64,000 bases of DNA from Catellatospora sichuanensis (lineage in GTDB: Bacteria; Actinomycetota; Actinomycetes; Mycobacteriales; Micromonosporaceae). Made by a program: the position numbers and the translations under genes. Positions 1-8,061 of this stretch are shown here, in pieces. A model generated the notes under the pieces. The model saw only the letters and a list, made by a program, of their open reading frames with translations. It had not been told where the DNA came from and did no database searches. The first letter of the stretch is position 1. Each line of letters starts with the position of its first letter. Location: NCBI RefSeq assembly GCF_007483665.1, contig NZ_VIQO01000038.1, positions 80,602 to 144,601 on the forward strand, given 5' to 3'.

Positions 1-62
1 GCCGCCATGAGGCAGGCAGTCCCCGTACCGCATGGCGGTCACGATCGAAGCGAGGAACCGTC

Positions 63-1292
63 ATGACAGAACCCAGCGTGTTCGACGAGATCGTCGACTT
101 CAACAACCGGGCCAACCCGTGGCCGCTCTACGACAAGCTGCGCACCCAGCCGGTATGGCAGGAGCCCGACGGCACCTTCGTGGTGAGCACCTTCCGGGAG
201 ATCTACGCGCTGTTCCACGACCCGCGGATCAGCTCCGACGCGGCCAACCTGCTGCCGGAGTTCGCCCACAAGGCCGGGCCGCTTTCCGAGGGCGGGGGCG
301 CGCTGCCGCCCAGCTTCATCCGCACCGACGCGCCGCGCCACGACACGCTGCGCCGTATCGCGATGCGCCAGTTCGGCCCGCCGCACCGCCCGGACCGCAT
401 CGACAAGCTGACGCCCGCGCTGGAGGCGATCGTCACGCGGCTGATCGACGGCCTCGCCGGCAAGGGCGAGTGCGACCTCGTCGACGACATGGCGTACCCG
501 TTCCCGGTGGCGGTGATCTGCGAGCTGCTAGGTGTGCCGGAGGAGGACGAGCCGCGCTTCAGCGCCTGGGTCGACCCGATCGTGAACTCGGCGGGCCAGC
601 CGACGCCCGAGGCCAAGCAGCAGGCCAAGGAGGCGTTCCAGCAGCTGGGCGCGTACATGTTCGAGCTGGCGCAGCGACGGCGGGCGGACCCCGGCGACGA
701 CATGCTGTCGGGATACGTCACCGACGACGGCCCGGACGGGCAGCTGGAGGGCGGCGACCTGTTCGCGACGCTGGTCCTGCTGCTCATCGCGGGCCACGAG
801 ACGACCGTGAACCTGATCGCCAACGGCTGGCTCACCCTGCAGCGCCATCCGGAGGTGCTGGAGCGGCTGCGCACCGAGCCCGACTTCAGCATCCGCATGG
901 TCGAGGAACTGCTGCGGTACGAGCCGTCGGTGCACTTCGTGCCCAACCGCATCGCGGTCGCCGACATCGAGATCGCCGGTGCGACGATCAGGAAGGGGCA
1001 CCCGGTGGTGCTGGTGCTGGCGTCGGGCAATCGCGACGGCGAGTGCATCCCGCACGCCGACCGGTTCGACCCGGACCGTGCCGACAACGTGCACCTGGCC
1101 TTCGGCAACGGCGTGCACTACTGCTTCGGCGCCCCGCTGGCCCGGCTCGAGGCCCAGCTCGCGCTGACCCAGCTGGCCAAGCGCCTGCAGAACCCACGTC
1201 TGGTGGCCGACCCGCCGCCGTACCGCCCGAGCCCCGTACTGCGCGGCCCGATCCACCTGCCGGTGGCGTACGACGCCGTACTCCCCGCCTGA
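63..1292 (+). CDS. Cytochrome P450
   Basis: A soluble haem monooxygenase of 409 aa, the usual length for a bacterial class I P450. The I-helix oxygen-binding motif AGHETT lies near residue 243, the ExxR pair is in VEELLR near 283, and the haem-binding loop FGNGVHYCFG puts the proximal cysteine near 357. The start ATG follows a GAGGAA Shine-Dalgarno 5-6 nt upstream. The gene ends in a perfect palindromic repeat that should terminate it. No ferredoxin or reductase gene is adjacent; the nearest ferredoxin is at 17.8 kb. The substrate cannot be read from sequence. The family call is firm. Confidence 0.95.
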   Translation: MTEPSVFDEIVDFNNRANPWPLYDKLRTQPVWQEPDGTFVVSTFREIYALFHDPRISSDAANLLPEFAHKAGPLSEGGGALPPSFIRTDAPRHDTLRRIAMRQFGPPHRPDRIDKLTPALEAIVTRLIDGLAGKGECDLVDDMAYPFPVAVICELLGVPEEDEPRFSAWVDPIVNSAGQPTPEAKQQAKEAFQQLGAYMFELAQRRRADPGDDMLSGYVTDDGPDGQLEGGDLFATLVLLLIAGHETTVNLIANGWLTLQRHPEVLERLRTEPDFSIRMVEELLRYEPSVHFVPNRIAVADIEIAGATIRKGHPVVLVLASGNRDGECIPHADRFDPDRADNVHLAFGNGVHYCFGAPLARLEAQLALTQLAKRLQNPRLVADPPPYRPSPVLRGPIHLPVAYDAVLPA

Positions 1293-1299
1293 ACCCGAA

Positions 1300-1344
1300 G
1301 GAAGGGCACCTTCCCATCGCTATGCGATGGGAAGGTGCCCTTCC
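1300..1344. repeat. Intergenic palindrome, family R1 (copy a)
   Basis: A perfect 21-bp inverted repeat with a 3-nt loop (TAT), built around GGAAGGGCACCTTCC. It sits between the convergent P450 and lipid kinase genes, 7 bp after the P450 stop. Related copies occur at 7552-7600, 7990-8037 and 30927-30975. It could act as a bidirectional terminator, but its sequence conservation at distant sites suggests a repeat family rather than an ordinary hairpin. Confidence 0.85.
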
Positions 1345-1370
1345 CATCGCGCCGCCGCTGCCGTGCCTGG

Positions 1371-2276
1371 TCAGGACAGGAGGTGGACCGCCTGCGGGAC
1401 GGCGGTGACGGTCACCGGCAGCGGGCCGATGCGCTCGCCGTCGGCGTAGCAGACGATGCCCTCGGCGGCGAGCGTGATCTCGCGGGCGCGCAGCGAGCGC
1501 ACCTTCGGATGGGTGATGTGGGTGCCCTGGTAGACGCGCGGTTTGATGCGGATCAGGGTGGCCCGGGAGACCGGCTCGGCCCAGACCATGTCGAGCAGGC
1601 CGTCGGTGGCGTCGGCGTCGGGGCAGATGCGCATGCCGCCGCCGTACGCCGCGGTGTTGCCGACGGCCAGCAGCACGGCGTCCAGCACGCTGGTCTGCCC
1701 GTCGACGGTGACCGTGTAGCGGCGGGGCCGCAGCCGGACCAGTTCCAGCAGCACGGCGAGGTCGTAGCGGATCGGGCCGCGGGGCCAGCGCATGCGGTTG
1801 CCGCGCTCGTTGACGATGGCGTCGAAGCCGGCCGCGAGCACCGCGCCGTACCAGCGCACGGTGCCGTCGAGGCAGGTGATGCGGGCCAGGTCCAGCGCCC
1901 GGGTGCGGCCCTCGCGCAGCGCGGCGGCGATGGCGTCCGCGGCCGCGTACAGGTCGGCGGGCAGCCCGGCGCTGGTGGCGAAGTCGTTGCCGGTGCCGGC
2001 GGGGATGACGCCCAGTGGCACGCTGGTGCCGGCCACGGCCTGCTGGACCAGGTGCACGGTGCCGTCGCCGCCCATCGCGACCAGCGCTCCGGCGCCCGCG
2101 GCGACGGCGTCGCGGCAGGCCTGCTCGGCTTCGGCTGCGGTGGGCGCGTCCAGCACGCGCACCGGCCGCCCGGCCGCGCCGAGGCGTTCCAGCACTCCAG
2201 GCAGAGAACCCCGGTGCCGGCCTCTGCCGGCACCGGGGTTCCTCAGCACCACGATCTCGTCGCTCAGCTCGCTCAT
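1371..2276 (-). CDS. Diacylglycerol kinase-type lipid kinase
   Basis: A 301-aa member of the DAGK catalytic family (DgkB/YegS-like), which phosphorylates a lipid hydroxyl using ATP. The nucleotide-binding motif GGDGT is at residues 69-73, after the N-terminal strand ending in the NPGAGRGR loop. A second glycine-rich stretch (PAGTGNDFA) follows near residue 97, as is typical. The ATG overlaps the TGA of a short ORF (2273-2344) whose last codons provide GAGGAG as ribosome binding site. The gene is the last of the minus-strand run after tatC. The exact lipid substrate is unknown. Confidence 0.88.
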   Translation of the reverse strand: MSELSDEIVVLRNPGAGRGRHRGSLPGVLERLGAAGRPVRVLDAPTAAEAEQACRDAVAAGAGALVAMGGDGTVHLVQQAVAGTSVPLGVIPAGTGNDFATSAGLPADLYAAADAIAAALREGRTRALDLARITCLDGTVRWYGAVLAAGFDAIVNERGNRMRWPRGPIRYDLAVLLELVRLRPRRYTVTVDGQTSVLDAVLLAVGNTAAYGGGMRICPDADATDGLLDMVWAEPVSRATLIRIKPRVYQGTHITHPKVRSLRAREITLAAEGIVCYADGERIGPLPVTVTAVPQAVHLLS

Positions 2277-2344
2277 GCCCGCTCCTCGCTGCGCTCGTCA
2301 CAGGCAGGCACCGAGCTCATGATTCGCTCGCTCAGCTCGCTCAT
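2273..2344 (-). CDS. Start-associated mini-ORF (ERSEERA type)
   Basis: A 23-codon ORF between tatC and the lipid kinase. The predicted peptide begins MSELSERI and ends CDERSEERA. Its TGA overlaps the kinase ATG as ATGA, and the codons for SEE carry the Shine-Dalgarno GAGGAG. The same C-terminal tail and DNA core recur at 5049-5165, 37944-38089, 56375-56460 and 56752-56796. Translation is inferred from the conserved coupling, not shown. It may instead be a repeat that happens to carry an open frame. Confidence 0.55.
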   Translation of the reverse strand: MSELSERIMSSVPACDERSEERA

Positions 2345-2380
2345 TCCCGCCACTCCTCGCCGCGGGACGAGCCGCCGCGA

Positions 2381-3301
2381 TCAGGTCATGTCGTCGTAGC
2401 GTCGCTCGATCGGATCCGCGGAGGCGACCGGCGCGACCGCTTCGACGCGCTCGCCGGGCGTGATGCTATCGGTGTCGTAGCCGTCGAGTGAAGACGTCTC
2501 GTCGTCCTCGAGGCCCTCGTAGATCGACTTGCCCCGGTTGCGGCGCTTGTCGTTCAGCATCGACACACCGACGACGATGAAGTACAGCACCGCCATGGCC
2601 AGCGCGAGCGCGCTCATGCCGAACGGGTCCGGCGTGGGCGTGACGATCGCGGCGAACAGGAACATCAGGAAGACGGCCACCCGCCACCAGCCGAGCATCC
2701 GCTTGCCGGTGAGCACACCCGCCACGTTGAGCATCAGCAGGACGAGCGGGAACTCGAACCCGAACCCGAAGAGCATCATGACGCCGGTGACGAAGTCGAA
2801 ATACCCGGTCAGGTCGACGTTGATCTCGTAGGTGTCGGACATCTCGAGGAAGAACACGAGGCTCTTCGTCACGACGAAGAAGGCCAGGAACGCGCCCATC
2901 GCGAACAGCGGCACGGCGATCGCCGTGAACAGGTAGCTGTAGCGCTTCTCGTGCTTGTGCAGGCCGGGGGCGATGAAGGCCCACAGCTGGTAGAGCCAGA
3001 TCGGCGACGCGATGATCAGACCCGCATACAGACCGATCTTCAGCTGCAGCAGGAACGGGTCGACCGGCGACGTCGAGTTGAACTGGCAGATCGCATCGCC
3101 CTTGAAATCGCAGTAGGGCGCGTTGATGAAGTTCTGGATCGGCTCCGCGAAGTACAGGCCGACCATCAGACCCGCGATGATGCCCAGCGAGGCCTTGAAC
3201 AGCCGGCTGCGCAGCTCCCGGATGTGCTCGATGAGTGTCATCGAGCCGTCCGCAGCGCGCTCGCGCTGGGACGGCTCGCGACGTGCCAGGGGGTTCTTCA
3301 C
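2381..3301 (-). CDS. tatC: Twin-arginine translocase subunit TatC
   Basis: The polytopic receptor of the Tat pathway, which recognises twin-arginine signal peptides of folded exported proteins. The 306-aa protein has six hydrophobic segments. It carries the conserved N-terminal region MTLIEHIRELRSRL and the loop APGLHKHEKRY, both typical of TatC. The C-terminal tail beyond about residue 250 is charged and cytoplasmic. It starts with GTG at 3301, 22 bp after tatA, so the two are co-transcribed. The tatA-tatC pair downstream of pafBC is the usual actinobacterial arrangement. Several secreted enzymes lie elsewhere in the window, but I did not test them for Tat signals. Confidence 0.97.
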   Translation of the reverse strand: MKNPLARREPSQRERAADGSMTLIEHIRELRSRLFKASLGIIAGLMVGLYFAEPIQNFINAPYCDFKGDAICQFNSTSPVDPFLLQLKIGLYAGLIIASPIWLYQLWAFIAPGLHKHEKRYSYLFTAIAVPLFAMGAFLAFFVVTKSLVFFLEMSDTYEINVDLTGYFDFVTGVMMLFGFGFEFPLVLLMLNVAGVLTGKRMLGWWRVAVFLMFLFAAIVTPTPDPFGMSALALAMAVLYFIVVGVSMLNDKRRNRGKSIYEGLEDDETSSLDGYDTDSITPGERVEAVAPVASADPIERRYDDMT

Positions 3302-3323
3302 GTCTTCAGCCCGGGGAGGGGGT

Positions 3324-3593
3324 TCAGGACTGCTGGCGCTGGACCGGGTCCACGACCGGCTTGGCGGACGGCTGGCCGTCGAGCGGCTGCTGCGCCGTCA
3401 CCTGGGCGTCGGCCTTCTCGGCGGTCGCGTCCTTGGCGTCCTTGCCGTCCTCGGACAGCGCCTTGGTCTCGGCCTTGAAGATGCGCATCGAGCGACCGAG
3501 CGAACGGGCCGCGTCCGGCAGCTTCTTCGAGCCGAAGAGGATCACCAGCACCACCACCACGAGGATGAGGTGCCACGGCTTAAGGGCGCCCAT
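3324..3593 (-). CDS. tatA: Twin-arginine translocase subunit TatA
   Basis: An 89-aa pore-forming Tat subunit. It has one N-terminal transmembrane helix (residues 6-21), then the FGSKKLPD hinge and an amphipathic helix containing [12 protein letters not shown]. The acidic and then proline/glutamine-rich tail is variable in this family. The ATG is preceded by TGGAG with a 5-nt spacing. A TatA rather than TatB identity follows from the FG-x-KKLP hinge and short length. It is transcribed with tatC. Confidence 0.96.
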   Translation of the reverse strand: MGALKPWHLILVVVVLVILFGSKKLPDAARSLGRSMRIFKAETKALSEDGKDAKDATAEKADAQVTAQQPLDGQPSAKPVVDPVQRQQS

Positions 3594-3783
3594 GATTGCT
3601 CCAGTCAGAAAGATGAGGGGGTTTAACCAACTTGTTCCGGACTAATGGTACGCGGCCCGGCGGGGTGTGCCCGCAGGTGAAGTGTCGACCATCACCGGAA
3701 GCAGCGTCAACGCGATGTGGGAGGTGCTGCAGATTCCTGCAGCAACGGTTGTGACCAGCGATCGACCGCCCGGTGAACCGGAA
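3594..3783 (-). promoter_or_regulatory. tatA upstream region with likely -10 box
   Basis: This 190-bp gap before tatA holds TACCAT at 3645-3650, a good -10 hexamer on the minus strand, which would give a leader of roughly 45 nt ending in TGGAG. Further upstream, 3726-3743 is an inverted repeat (GCTGCAG, 4-nt spacer, CTGCAGC) just past the stop of the preceding 88-aa gene. It may be a weak terminator or an operator. Confidence 0.45.
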
Positions 3784-4050
3784 TCAACCCCGTTTGATCT
3801 TGAGAGAGTCCTTGCTCTCCTTGATCAGGTTGATCCGCTCCTGGGCCAGCTCGGCCCGGACCTTCAGCGAGTCGCCGTGCACCTGCAGCCCTTCGGCCAC
3901 CTTGGCCAGCTCCTGCGCCCGAGCCGCCACGAGCTGCAGCTCGGCTGCCGCCTCCTTGAGCCCCGCCAGGCGCCACAGCAGCACGCGCAGCACCAGCCCC
4001 AGGAACACCAGGCTCAGCAACACCACTGCCACCACGATCCACGCCACCAC
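3784..4050 (-). CDS. Small membrane protein with coiled coil
   Basis: An 88-aa protein of unknown function. Residues 2-27 form one transmembrane helix, and the rest is a charged, heptad-like cytoplasmic helix ending in a basic tail (LKIKRG). It lies between pafC and tatA. The GTG start is 6 nt after a TAGGCT hexamer (4057-4062) with no Shine-Dalgarno, so it probably has its own leaderless transcript. I know no established function. Its position suggests a link to envelope or Tat function, but that is inference. Confidence 0.7.
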   Translation of the reverse strand: MVAWIVVAVVLLSLVFLGLVLRVLLWRLAGLKEAAAELQLVAARAQELAKVAEGLQVHGDSLKVRAELAQERINLIKESKDSLKIKRG

Positions 4051-4104
4051 GCCAGCAGCCTAACGTGTGCGCCGCGCGGCGCGGACCGCCGTGCCGCGAT
4101 CGAC

Positions 4105-5052
4105 CTACGCGTACGCCGCGAGCGCCTGCACCGCGCTGTCGCGCACCGCCTCGGCCAGCTCCGCCGGGGCCACCACGGCCACCTGCGGGCCCAGCCCGAG
4201 CACGAGCCGACGTGCCCAGTCCATGTCGTTGACGCGCAGCGAGACCAGCCACTCCTCCGGCGTCACCTCGACCACCGACTCGCACGGGTAGTACTCGGTG
4301 ATCCAGCGCCCACCCCGGCCCACCCGCAGGGTGACCGTCGGCGAATCCGGATCGGGCTGGAACACGCCCTCCGCGACGTCACCGGACTGCGCCTCGGCCG
4401 GCGGCGCGGCCGGCTCGTCGAGCTCGGTCAGCGCATCGATGCGGTCCACCCGGAACATGCGCACCGCGCCCGCCGAACGGCACCAGGCCTCCAGGTACGA
4501 ACGCCCGGACACCGACAGCAGCCGCATCGGGTCCACGATGCGCTCGCTGGACACGTCACGCGCCGCCGAGTAGTAGCTCAACCGCAGCGCGTTGCCGCGC
4601 TCCAGCGCCGAGCGCAGGTCGGCCAGGCGGTCGTCGTTGCCGGGCAGCCGCACCGCAACCGGCGCGTCGATCTCGCCCGCGGCCTGTTCAATCTTCGTCA
4701 GAGCGCGGTGGATCGCGTCGCGGTCCGCCACGCCCGGCGTCTCGGCCAGCATGCGCAGCGCCACCACCAGGGCGGTCGCCTCGTCGGGCGTGAGCCGCAG
4801 CGGCCGGTCGATGCCCGCGTCGTAGGTGATGGTGACCCGGTCCCCGTCGAACGACATGTCGATCAGGTCGCCCGGACCGTAACCCGGCAGACCGCACACC
4901 CACAGCAGCTCGAGGTCCTCGCGCAGCTGCCGCTCGGACACGCCCAGGTCGGCGGCGGCCTCGACCAGCTCGATGCCCGGCCGGGCCAGCAGGTACGGCA
5001 CCAGGTTCAGCAGCCGGGCGAGCCGGTCGGCGGACGTCTTGGCGCTGCTCAT
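4105..5052 (-). CDS. pafC: WYL-domain transcriptional regulator PafC
   Basis: The second subunit of the PafBC regulator, which in mycobacteria activates the RecA-independent DNA damage response. The 315-aa protein has an N-terminal helix-turn-helix region (residues 5-60). A WYL domain follows, starting near ALERGNALRLSYYSAARD (about 170-190), and then the C-terminal WCX part. It follows pafB through a 38-codon ORF linked by overlapping stop and start codons, so the two regulators are probably translated in a coupled way. The name rests on domain order and gene neighbourhood. Confidence 0.9.
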   Translation of the reverse strand: MSSAKTSADRLARLLNLVPYLLARPGIELVEAAADLGVSERQLREDLELLWVCGLPGYGPGDLIDMSFDGDRVTITYDAGIDRPLRLTPDEATALVVALRMLAETPGVADRDAIHRALTKIEQAAGEIDAPVAVRLPGNDDRLADLRSALERGNALRLSYYSAARDVSSERIVDPMRLLSVSGRSYLEAWCRSAGAVRMFRVDRIDALTELDEPAAPPAEAQSGDVAEGVFQPDPDSPTVTLRVGRGGRWITEYYPCESVVEVTPEEWLVSLRVNDMDWARRLVLGLGPQVAVVAPAELAEAVRDSAVQALAAYA

Positions 5053-5165
5053 GCCTTCTCCTCGCTGCGCTCGCCGGCGGCACCACCGAGCCCGCTGACC
5101 CGCTCGCTCATGCCTTCACCCCTCGGCACCGGTCGGGCGCGGTCGCTCATGGAACGCCCGGTCAT
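5049..5165 (-). CDS. Coupling mini-ORF between pafB and pafC
   Basis: A 38-codon ORF. Its first ATG overlaps the pafB stop (TGATG) and its TGA overlaps the pafC start (ATGA). An internal ATG at 5111 begins a 20-codon unit that matches the mini-ORF family (MSER at the start, GERSEEKA at the end). The terminal codons supply GAGGAG, giving pafC its ribosome binding site. An unbroken chain of overlapping frames links the two regulator genes. Whether the peptide is stable or only keeps ribosomes moving cannot be told from sequence. Confidence 0.55.
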   Translation of the reverse strand: MTGRSMSDRARPVPRGEGMSERVSGLGGAAGERSEEKA

Positions 5166-6160
5166 CAGGCCACCTCCGCCAGCTCCGCCGGGGCGGTCAC
5201 ACCGGCGATCTCGCGCAGCCGGGCGATGGTCGCCTCGCGCACCTCGGCCGGCTCCAGCACCGTCACGTCCGCGCCGTATCCGACCAGCCAGGCGGCGAAG
5301 CCGTCCGCGTCGGCGTAGCGCAGCTCCAGCACGTCGCCCTCGGGGGTCGGGGTGCAGTTGGCCGCCCAGCGGCGCACCCCCGCGGCGCGACCGGGGCGCA
5401 CCAGCACGCGCGTGGTGCGGTTCCGCTCGACCGGTCCGGACCAGCGGGCCACGTAGCTGATGAGATCGAGGTCGGCCGGCGGCTCGAAGGCGCGCTCCTC
5501 GCCGATCTGGCGCACCGGGCCGACGATGCGCGACAGCCGGAAGCAGCGCGGCGCGTCCCGGACGGTGTCGTGGCCGACCACGTACCAGCGGCCGCGCCAG
5601 CAGACCACACCCCACGGCTGCAGGTGCCGGGTGGTGGGCGCGTCGTCCTCGGGCACCCGGTACGGGAAGGTCACCTCGCGACGGGCCCGGGCCGCGCCGG
5701 TGAGCGGCTCGAACGCGGCGTCGACGGCGAGCACCGGCTCGACGCCCAAGGTCGCGTGCGGGTCCACGTCCACGCCGCCGGCCCGCAGCTTCGCCAGGCC
5801 CGAGGTCGCAGCGGCGGCCAGCCCCGCGTGACGCCACAGCCGGGCCGCGACGCCGACCGCGGCGGCCTCGTCGGGCCCGAGCGGGATCGCCGGCAGCGCG
5901 TAGTCGCGCCGGGCGATGCGGTAACCGGGCTCGGTGTCGAAGACGCTGGCGGTGCCGGTCTCCAGGGGCACGCCGAGCGCGCGCAGCTCGGCCTTGTCCC
6001 GCTCGAACTTGCGCTGGAACGCCTCGTGCTCACGGGCGTCGTCGGCGTTGTGCTCGTATCCGGGCACGGTGGCGGCGATCTGCGCGGCGGTCAGGAAGCG
6101 CCGCGTGGACAGCAGACAGATCACAAGGTTGACCAGGCGTTCGGTTCGACTGCGCGACAC
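5165..6160 (-). CDS. pafB: WYL-domain transcriptional regulator PafB
   Basis: The first subunit of the heterodimeric PafBC regulator. The reading frame is open further upstream to 6229, but homologues begin close to the ERLVNLVICLLSTRRFLTA helix, so I start at GTG 6160, giving 331 aa. This start lies 7 nt after TAGCGT (6168-6173), which fits a leaderless promoter. The N-terminal helix-turn-helix is followed by a WYL domain near residues 135-215 and a C-terminal WCX extension. The neighbours are those of mycobacterial pafB. An alternative start at 6169 or 6229 is possible. Confidence 0.88.
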   Translation of the reverse strand: MSRSRTERLVNLVICLLSTRRFLTAAQIAATVPGYEHNADDAREHEAFQRKFERDKAELRALGVPLETGTASVFDTEPGYRIARRDYALPAIPLGPDEAAAVGVAARLWRHAGLAAAATSGLAKLRAGGVDVDPHATLGVEPVLAVDAAFEPLTGAARARREVTFPYRVPEDDAPTTRHLQPWGVVCWRGRWYVVGHDTVRDAPRCFRLSRIVGPVRQIGEERAFEPPADLDLISYVARWSGPVERNRTTRVLVRPGRAAGVRRWAANCTPTPEGDVLELRYADADGFAAWLVGYGADVTVLEPAEVREATIARLREIAGVTAPAELAEVA

Positions 6161-6312
6161 GACCGCCACGCTAGCAGCGCGAGCGCTCGAAACGGTAACC
6201 GGCAAGCGCCTGTTCCCCCACCCGCGCACCGATTGTCCGACACCTGCTCACCCCCCGTCCCCCACCCCACACACCCCGTCACCGATCCGGCCCCAGCGTC
6301 CCCACCCAGTCC

Positions 6313-6392
6313 AAGATCACCCGACTCGCCAGGCAATCGTGCGTATCTTGACCGCCCATTCGCCCATGTGCCAGGCAAGTCGGGCGATCATG
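6313..6392. repeat. Intergenic palindrome, family R3 (copy a); rest of 6161-6466 featureless
   Basis: An imperfect inverted repeat whose arms contain CGACTCGCCAGGCA and TGCCAGGCAAGTCG. The loop includes CGTGCGTATCTTG at 6338-6350, which is identical in the copy at 36099-36157. It lies in the 306-bp gap between the divergent pafB and DUF3866 genes, so it is not simply a terminator. The remaining part of the gap (about 6200-6310) is C-rich on the plus strand and shows nothing else I can support. Confidence 0.75.
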
Positions 6393-6466
6393 GAGATCCG
6401 GCACGGCGCCGCGAGGCGGGGGCGGTATGACCGGGTGCCGGCGGGCGGGCCGATAGGGTCTGGGGC

Positions 6467-7549
6467 GTGATTCGGTGGCGGACAGGCACGGTGGAGCGGC
6501 TCGGCCGCAGTTGGCACGGCGCGCAGGAACTCACCGTCGTGCTGGTCGCCCGCACCCCCGACGACCCCGCGTCGGTACGCGCGCTGGCCTACCCCGACCT
6601 GGTCGGACAGCCCGAGGTCGGCGACGAGGTGCTGCTGAACACCAACGCGCTCGCGCTGGGCCTGGGCACCGGCGGCTACGCCATGGTCGTCGCGCTGCCC
6701 CGGCGGCTGCCCGAGGACACTCCGGTGCCGGGCCACATCGTGAAGGCGCGCTACAGCCCGCTGCAGACGATCCGGCTGGCCGCCGACGAGGAGGCCTCAC
6801 CGCACCGCGACGTGCTGGCCGCGGCACAGGACATCGGCGGCATGCCGGTGGTCGTGGCCGACCTCCACTCGGCGCTGCCCGCGATCCTGGCCGGCATCCA
6901 CGCCGAAGCGCCGGCGGCCCGGGTGGCATACCTGCTCACCGACGGCGGGGCGCTGGCCGCGGGCTTCTCCCGCACCCTCGACGCGCTGCGCGACCGGCTG
7001 GCCGGCACCGTCTCGGTCGGGCAGGCCTGGGGCGGCGACCTGGAGGCCGTCAACGTGCACACCGGGCTGCTCGCCGCCCGGCACGTGCTGCATGCCGACA
7101 TCACCATCCTCAGCCAGGGCCCCGGCAACCTCGGCACGGGCACCACCTGGGGATTCTCCGGCGTCGCGGCTGGTGAGGCGGTCAACGCCACGGCCGCGCT
7201 CGGCGGACGGCCCGTCGGCGCGCTGCGCATCTCCGACGCCGATCCGCGCCCCCGCCACCGCGGCGTGTCGCACCACAGCCTGACCGCGTTCGGCCGGGTC
7301 GCCCTGGCCCCCGCGGACCTGGTGGTCCCGGCGGAACTCCCCGAACCGCTGGCCGCCGCCATCGCCCACGCGCTGGAACCCCTCGCGAGCCGCCACCGCA
7401 TCGTCAAGGTCGCCACCGCCGGCCTCGACGAGGCCCTCCGGGCGTCCCCTGTGAAGCTCTCCACCATGGGCCGCGACCTCGACGGCGACCACGCCTACTT
7501 CCTGGCCTGCGCCGCCGCCGGCCGCCACGCCGCCACCCTCACCACATGA
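6467..7549 (+). CDS. DUF3866 family protein
   Basis: A 360-aa protein of the DUF3866 family, which is common in actinobacteria and has no established function. Conserved-looking blocks include the glycine-rich LSQGPGNLGTGTTWGFSG region (about 210-230) and the DADPRPRHRGVSHHS stretch (about 258-272). No signal peptide or membrane span is evident. The GTG start follows TAGGGT (6454-6459) by 7 nt with no Shine-Dalgarno, a leaderless arrangement. It is divergent from pafB and sits inside the proteasome neighbourhood. Confidence 0.85.
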   Translation: MIRWRTGTVERLGRSWHGAQELTVVLVARTPDDPASVRALAYPDLVGQPEVGDEVLLNTNALALGLGTGGYAMVVALPRRLPEDTPVPGHIVKARYSPLQTIRLAADEEASPHRDVLAAAQDIGGMPVVVADLHSALPAILAGIHAEAPAARVAYLLTDGGALAAGFSRTLDALRDRLAGTVSVGQAWGGDLEAVNVHTGLLAARHVLHADITILSQGPGNLGTGTTWGFSGVAAGEAVNATAALGGRPVGALRISDADPRPRHRGVSHHSLTAFGRVALAPADLVVPAELPEPLAAAIAHALEPLASRHRIVKVATAGLDEALRASPVKLSTMGRDLDGDHAYFLACAAAGRHAATLTT

Positions 7550-7551
7550 AA

Positions 7552-7600
7552 GGAAGGGCACCTTCTTATCGCTATGCGTAGAGGAAGGGCACCTTCTTAA
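7552..7600. repeat. Repeat family R1 (copy b), direct arrangement
   Basis: Two copies of GGAAGGGCACCTTCTTA in the same orientation (7552-7568 and 7583-7599), 3 bp after the DUF3866 stop. In the other R1 copies the two units face each other; here they are direct. The spacer ATCGCTATGCG resembles the loop of the copy at 1300. Each unit is itself near-palindromic, so a hairpin can still form. Confidence 0.75.
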
Positions 7601-7705
7601 CCACCGGAGGCGGCTGAGCTGCGCGTTTCAGTGAAGCGCGCGGGGTGGTCTGCGGCGCAGCCCGGGATCAAGCGAGACGCGGGGCGGCAGGCGGCGCTCC
7701 CGGGC

Positions 7706-7912
7706 TCACTTGAGGACGACCAGCGCGATCCAGCCTGCGACGAACAGGCCGAGGATCGCGGCCAGCACCCAGGTCGGCACGGTGTACTCGCCGCGCCGGT
7801 TGGCCGAGATCTCGTTGTAGATCTTGTCCCGGCGGCGCTGGACCCAGTTGCTCCGTACTTCCTCGCCGGTGCGCTCGACCGGTTCGGCCTGCGGCTCGTG
7901 GTGCTCGCTCAT
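7706..7912 (-). CDS. Small single-span membrane protein downstream of pafA
   Basis: A 68-aa protein with a charged N-terminal half and one C-terminal transmembrane helix (about 47-66), suggesting a tail-anchored protein. The ATG lies 9 nt after TAAGCT (7922-7927) with no Shine-Dalgarno, so it is probably a leaderless gene separate from pafA. The function is unknown to me. The gap between its start and pafA is filled by an R1 palindrome and a terminator hairpin. Confidence 0.72.
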   Translation of the reverse strand: MSEHHEPQAEPVERTGEEVRSNWVQRRRDKIYNEISANRRGEYTVPTWVLAAILGLFVAGWIALVVLK

Positions 7913-7989
7913 AGTGCAGCGAGCTTAGCCACGCCACGCCCACACCGACCACCGGCCGCCGATCCCCCTGCTCAGCCGGACGAAACGAT

Positions 7990-8037
7990 AGGAAGGGCAC
8001 CTTCTACATCGAAAAACGATAAGAAGGTGCCCTTCCT
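7990..8037. repeat. Intergenic palindrome, family R1 (copy c)
   Basis: Inverted repeat with 16-bp arms (AGGAAGGGCACCTTCT and its complement) and a 16-nt loop. It lies downstream of pafA, next to the GC hairpin at 8039-8055. Confidence 0.8.
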
Positions 8038-8038
8038 T

Positions 8039-8055
8039 CCCCCGCGGAGCGGGGG
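8039..8055 (-). terminator. GC-rich hairpin after pafA
   Basis: A perfect 7-bp stem (CCCCCGC / GCGGGGG) with a GGA loop, 6 bp past the pafA stop codon. Together with the R1 palindrome behind it, this is the likely 3' end of the pafA transcript. There is no U-tract, as is common in high-GC actinobacteria. Confidence 0.6.
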
Positions 8056-8061
8056 GTGGTT

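Noticed and set aside
63..1292. P450 as part of a biosynthetic gene cluster
   Set aside because: No synthase, tailoring or export genes adjoin it within the visible part. The lipid kinase and Tat genes are housekeeping. The left edge of the window prevents a final answer.
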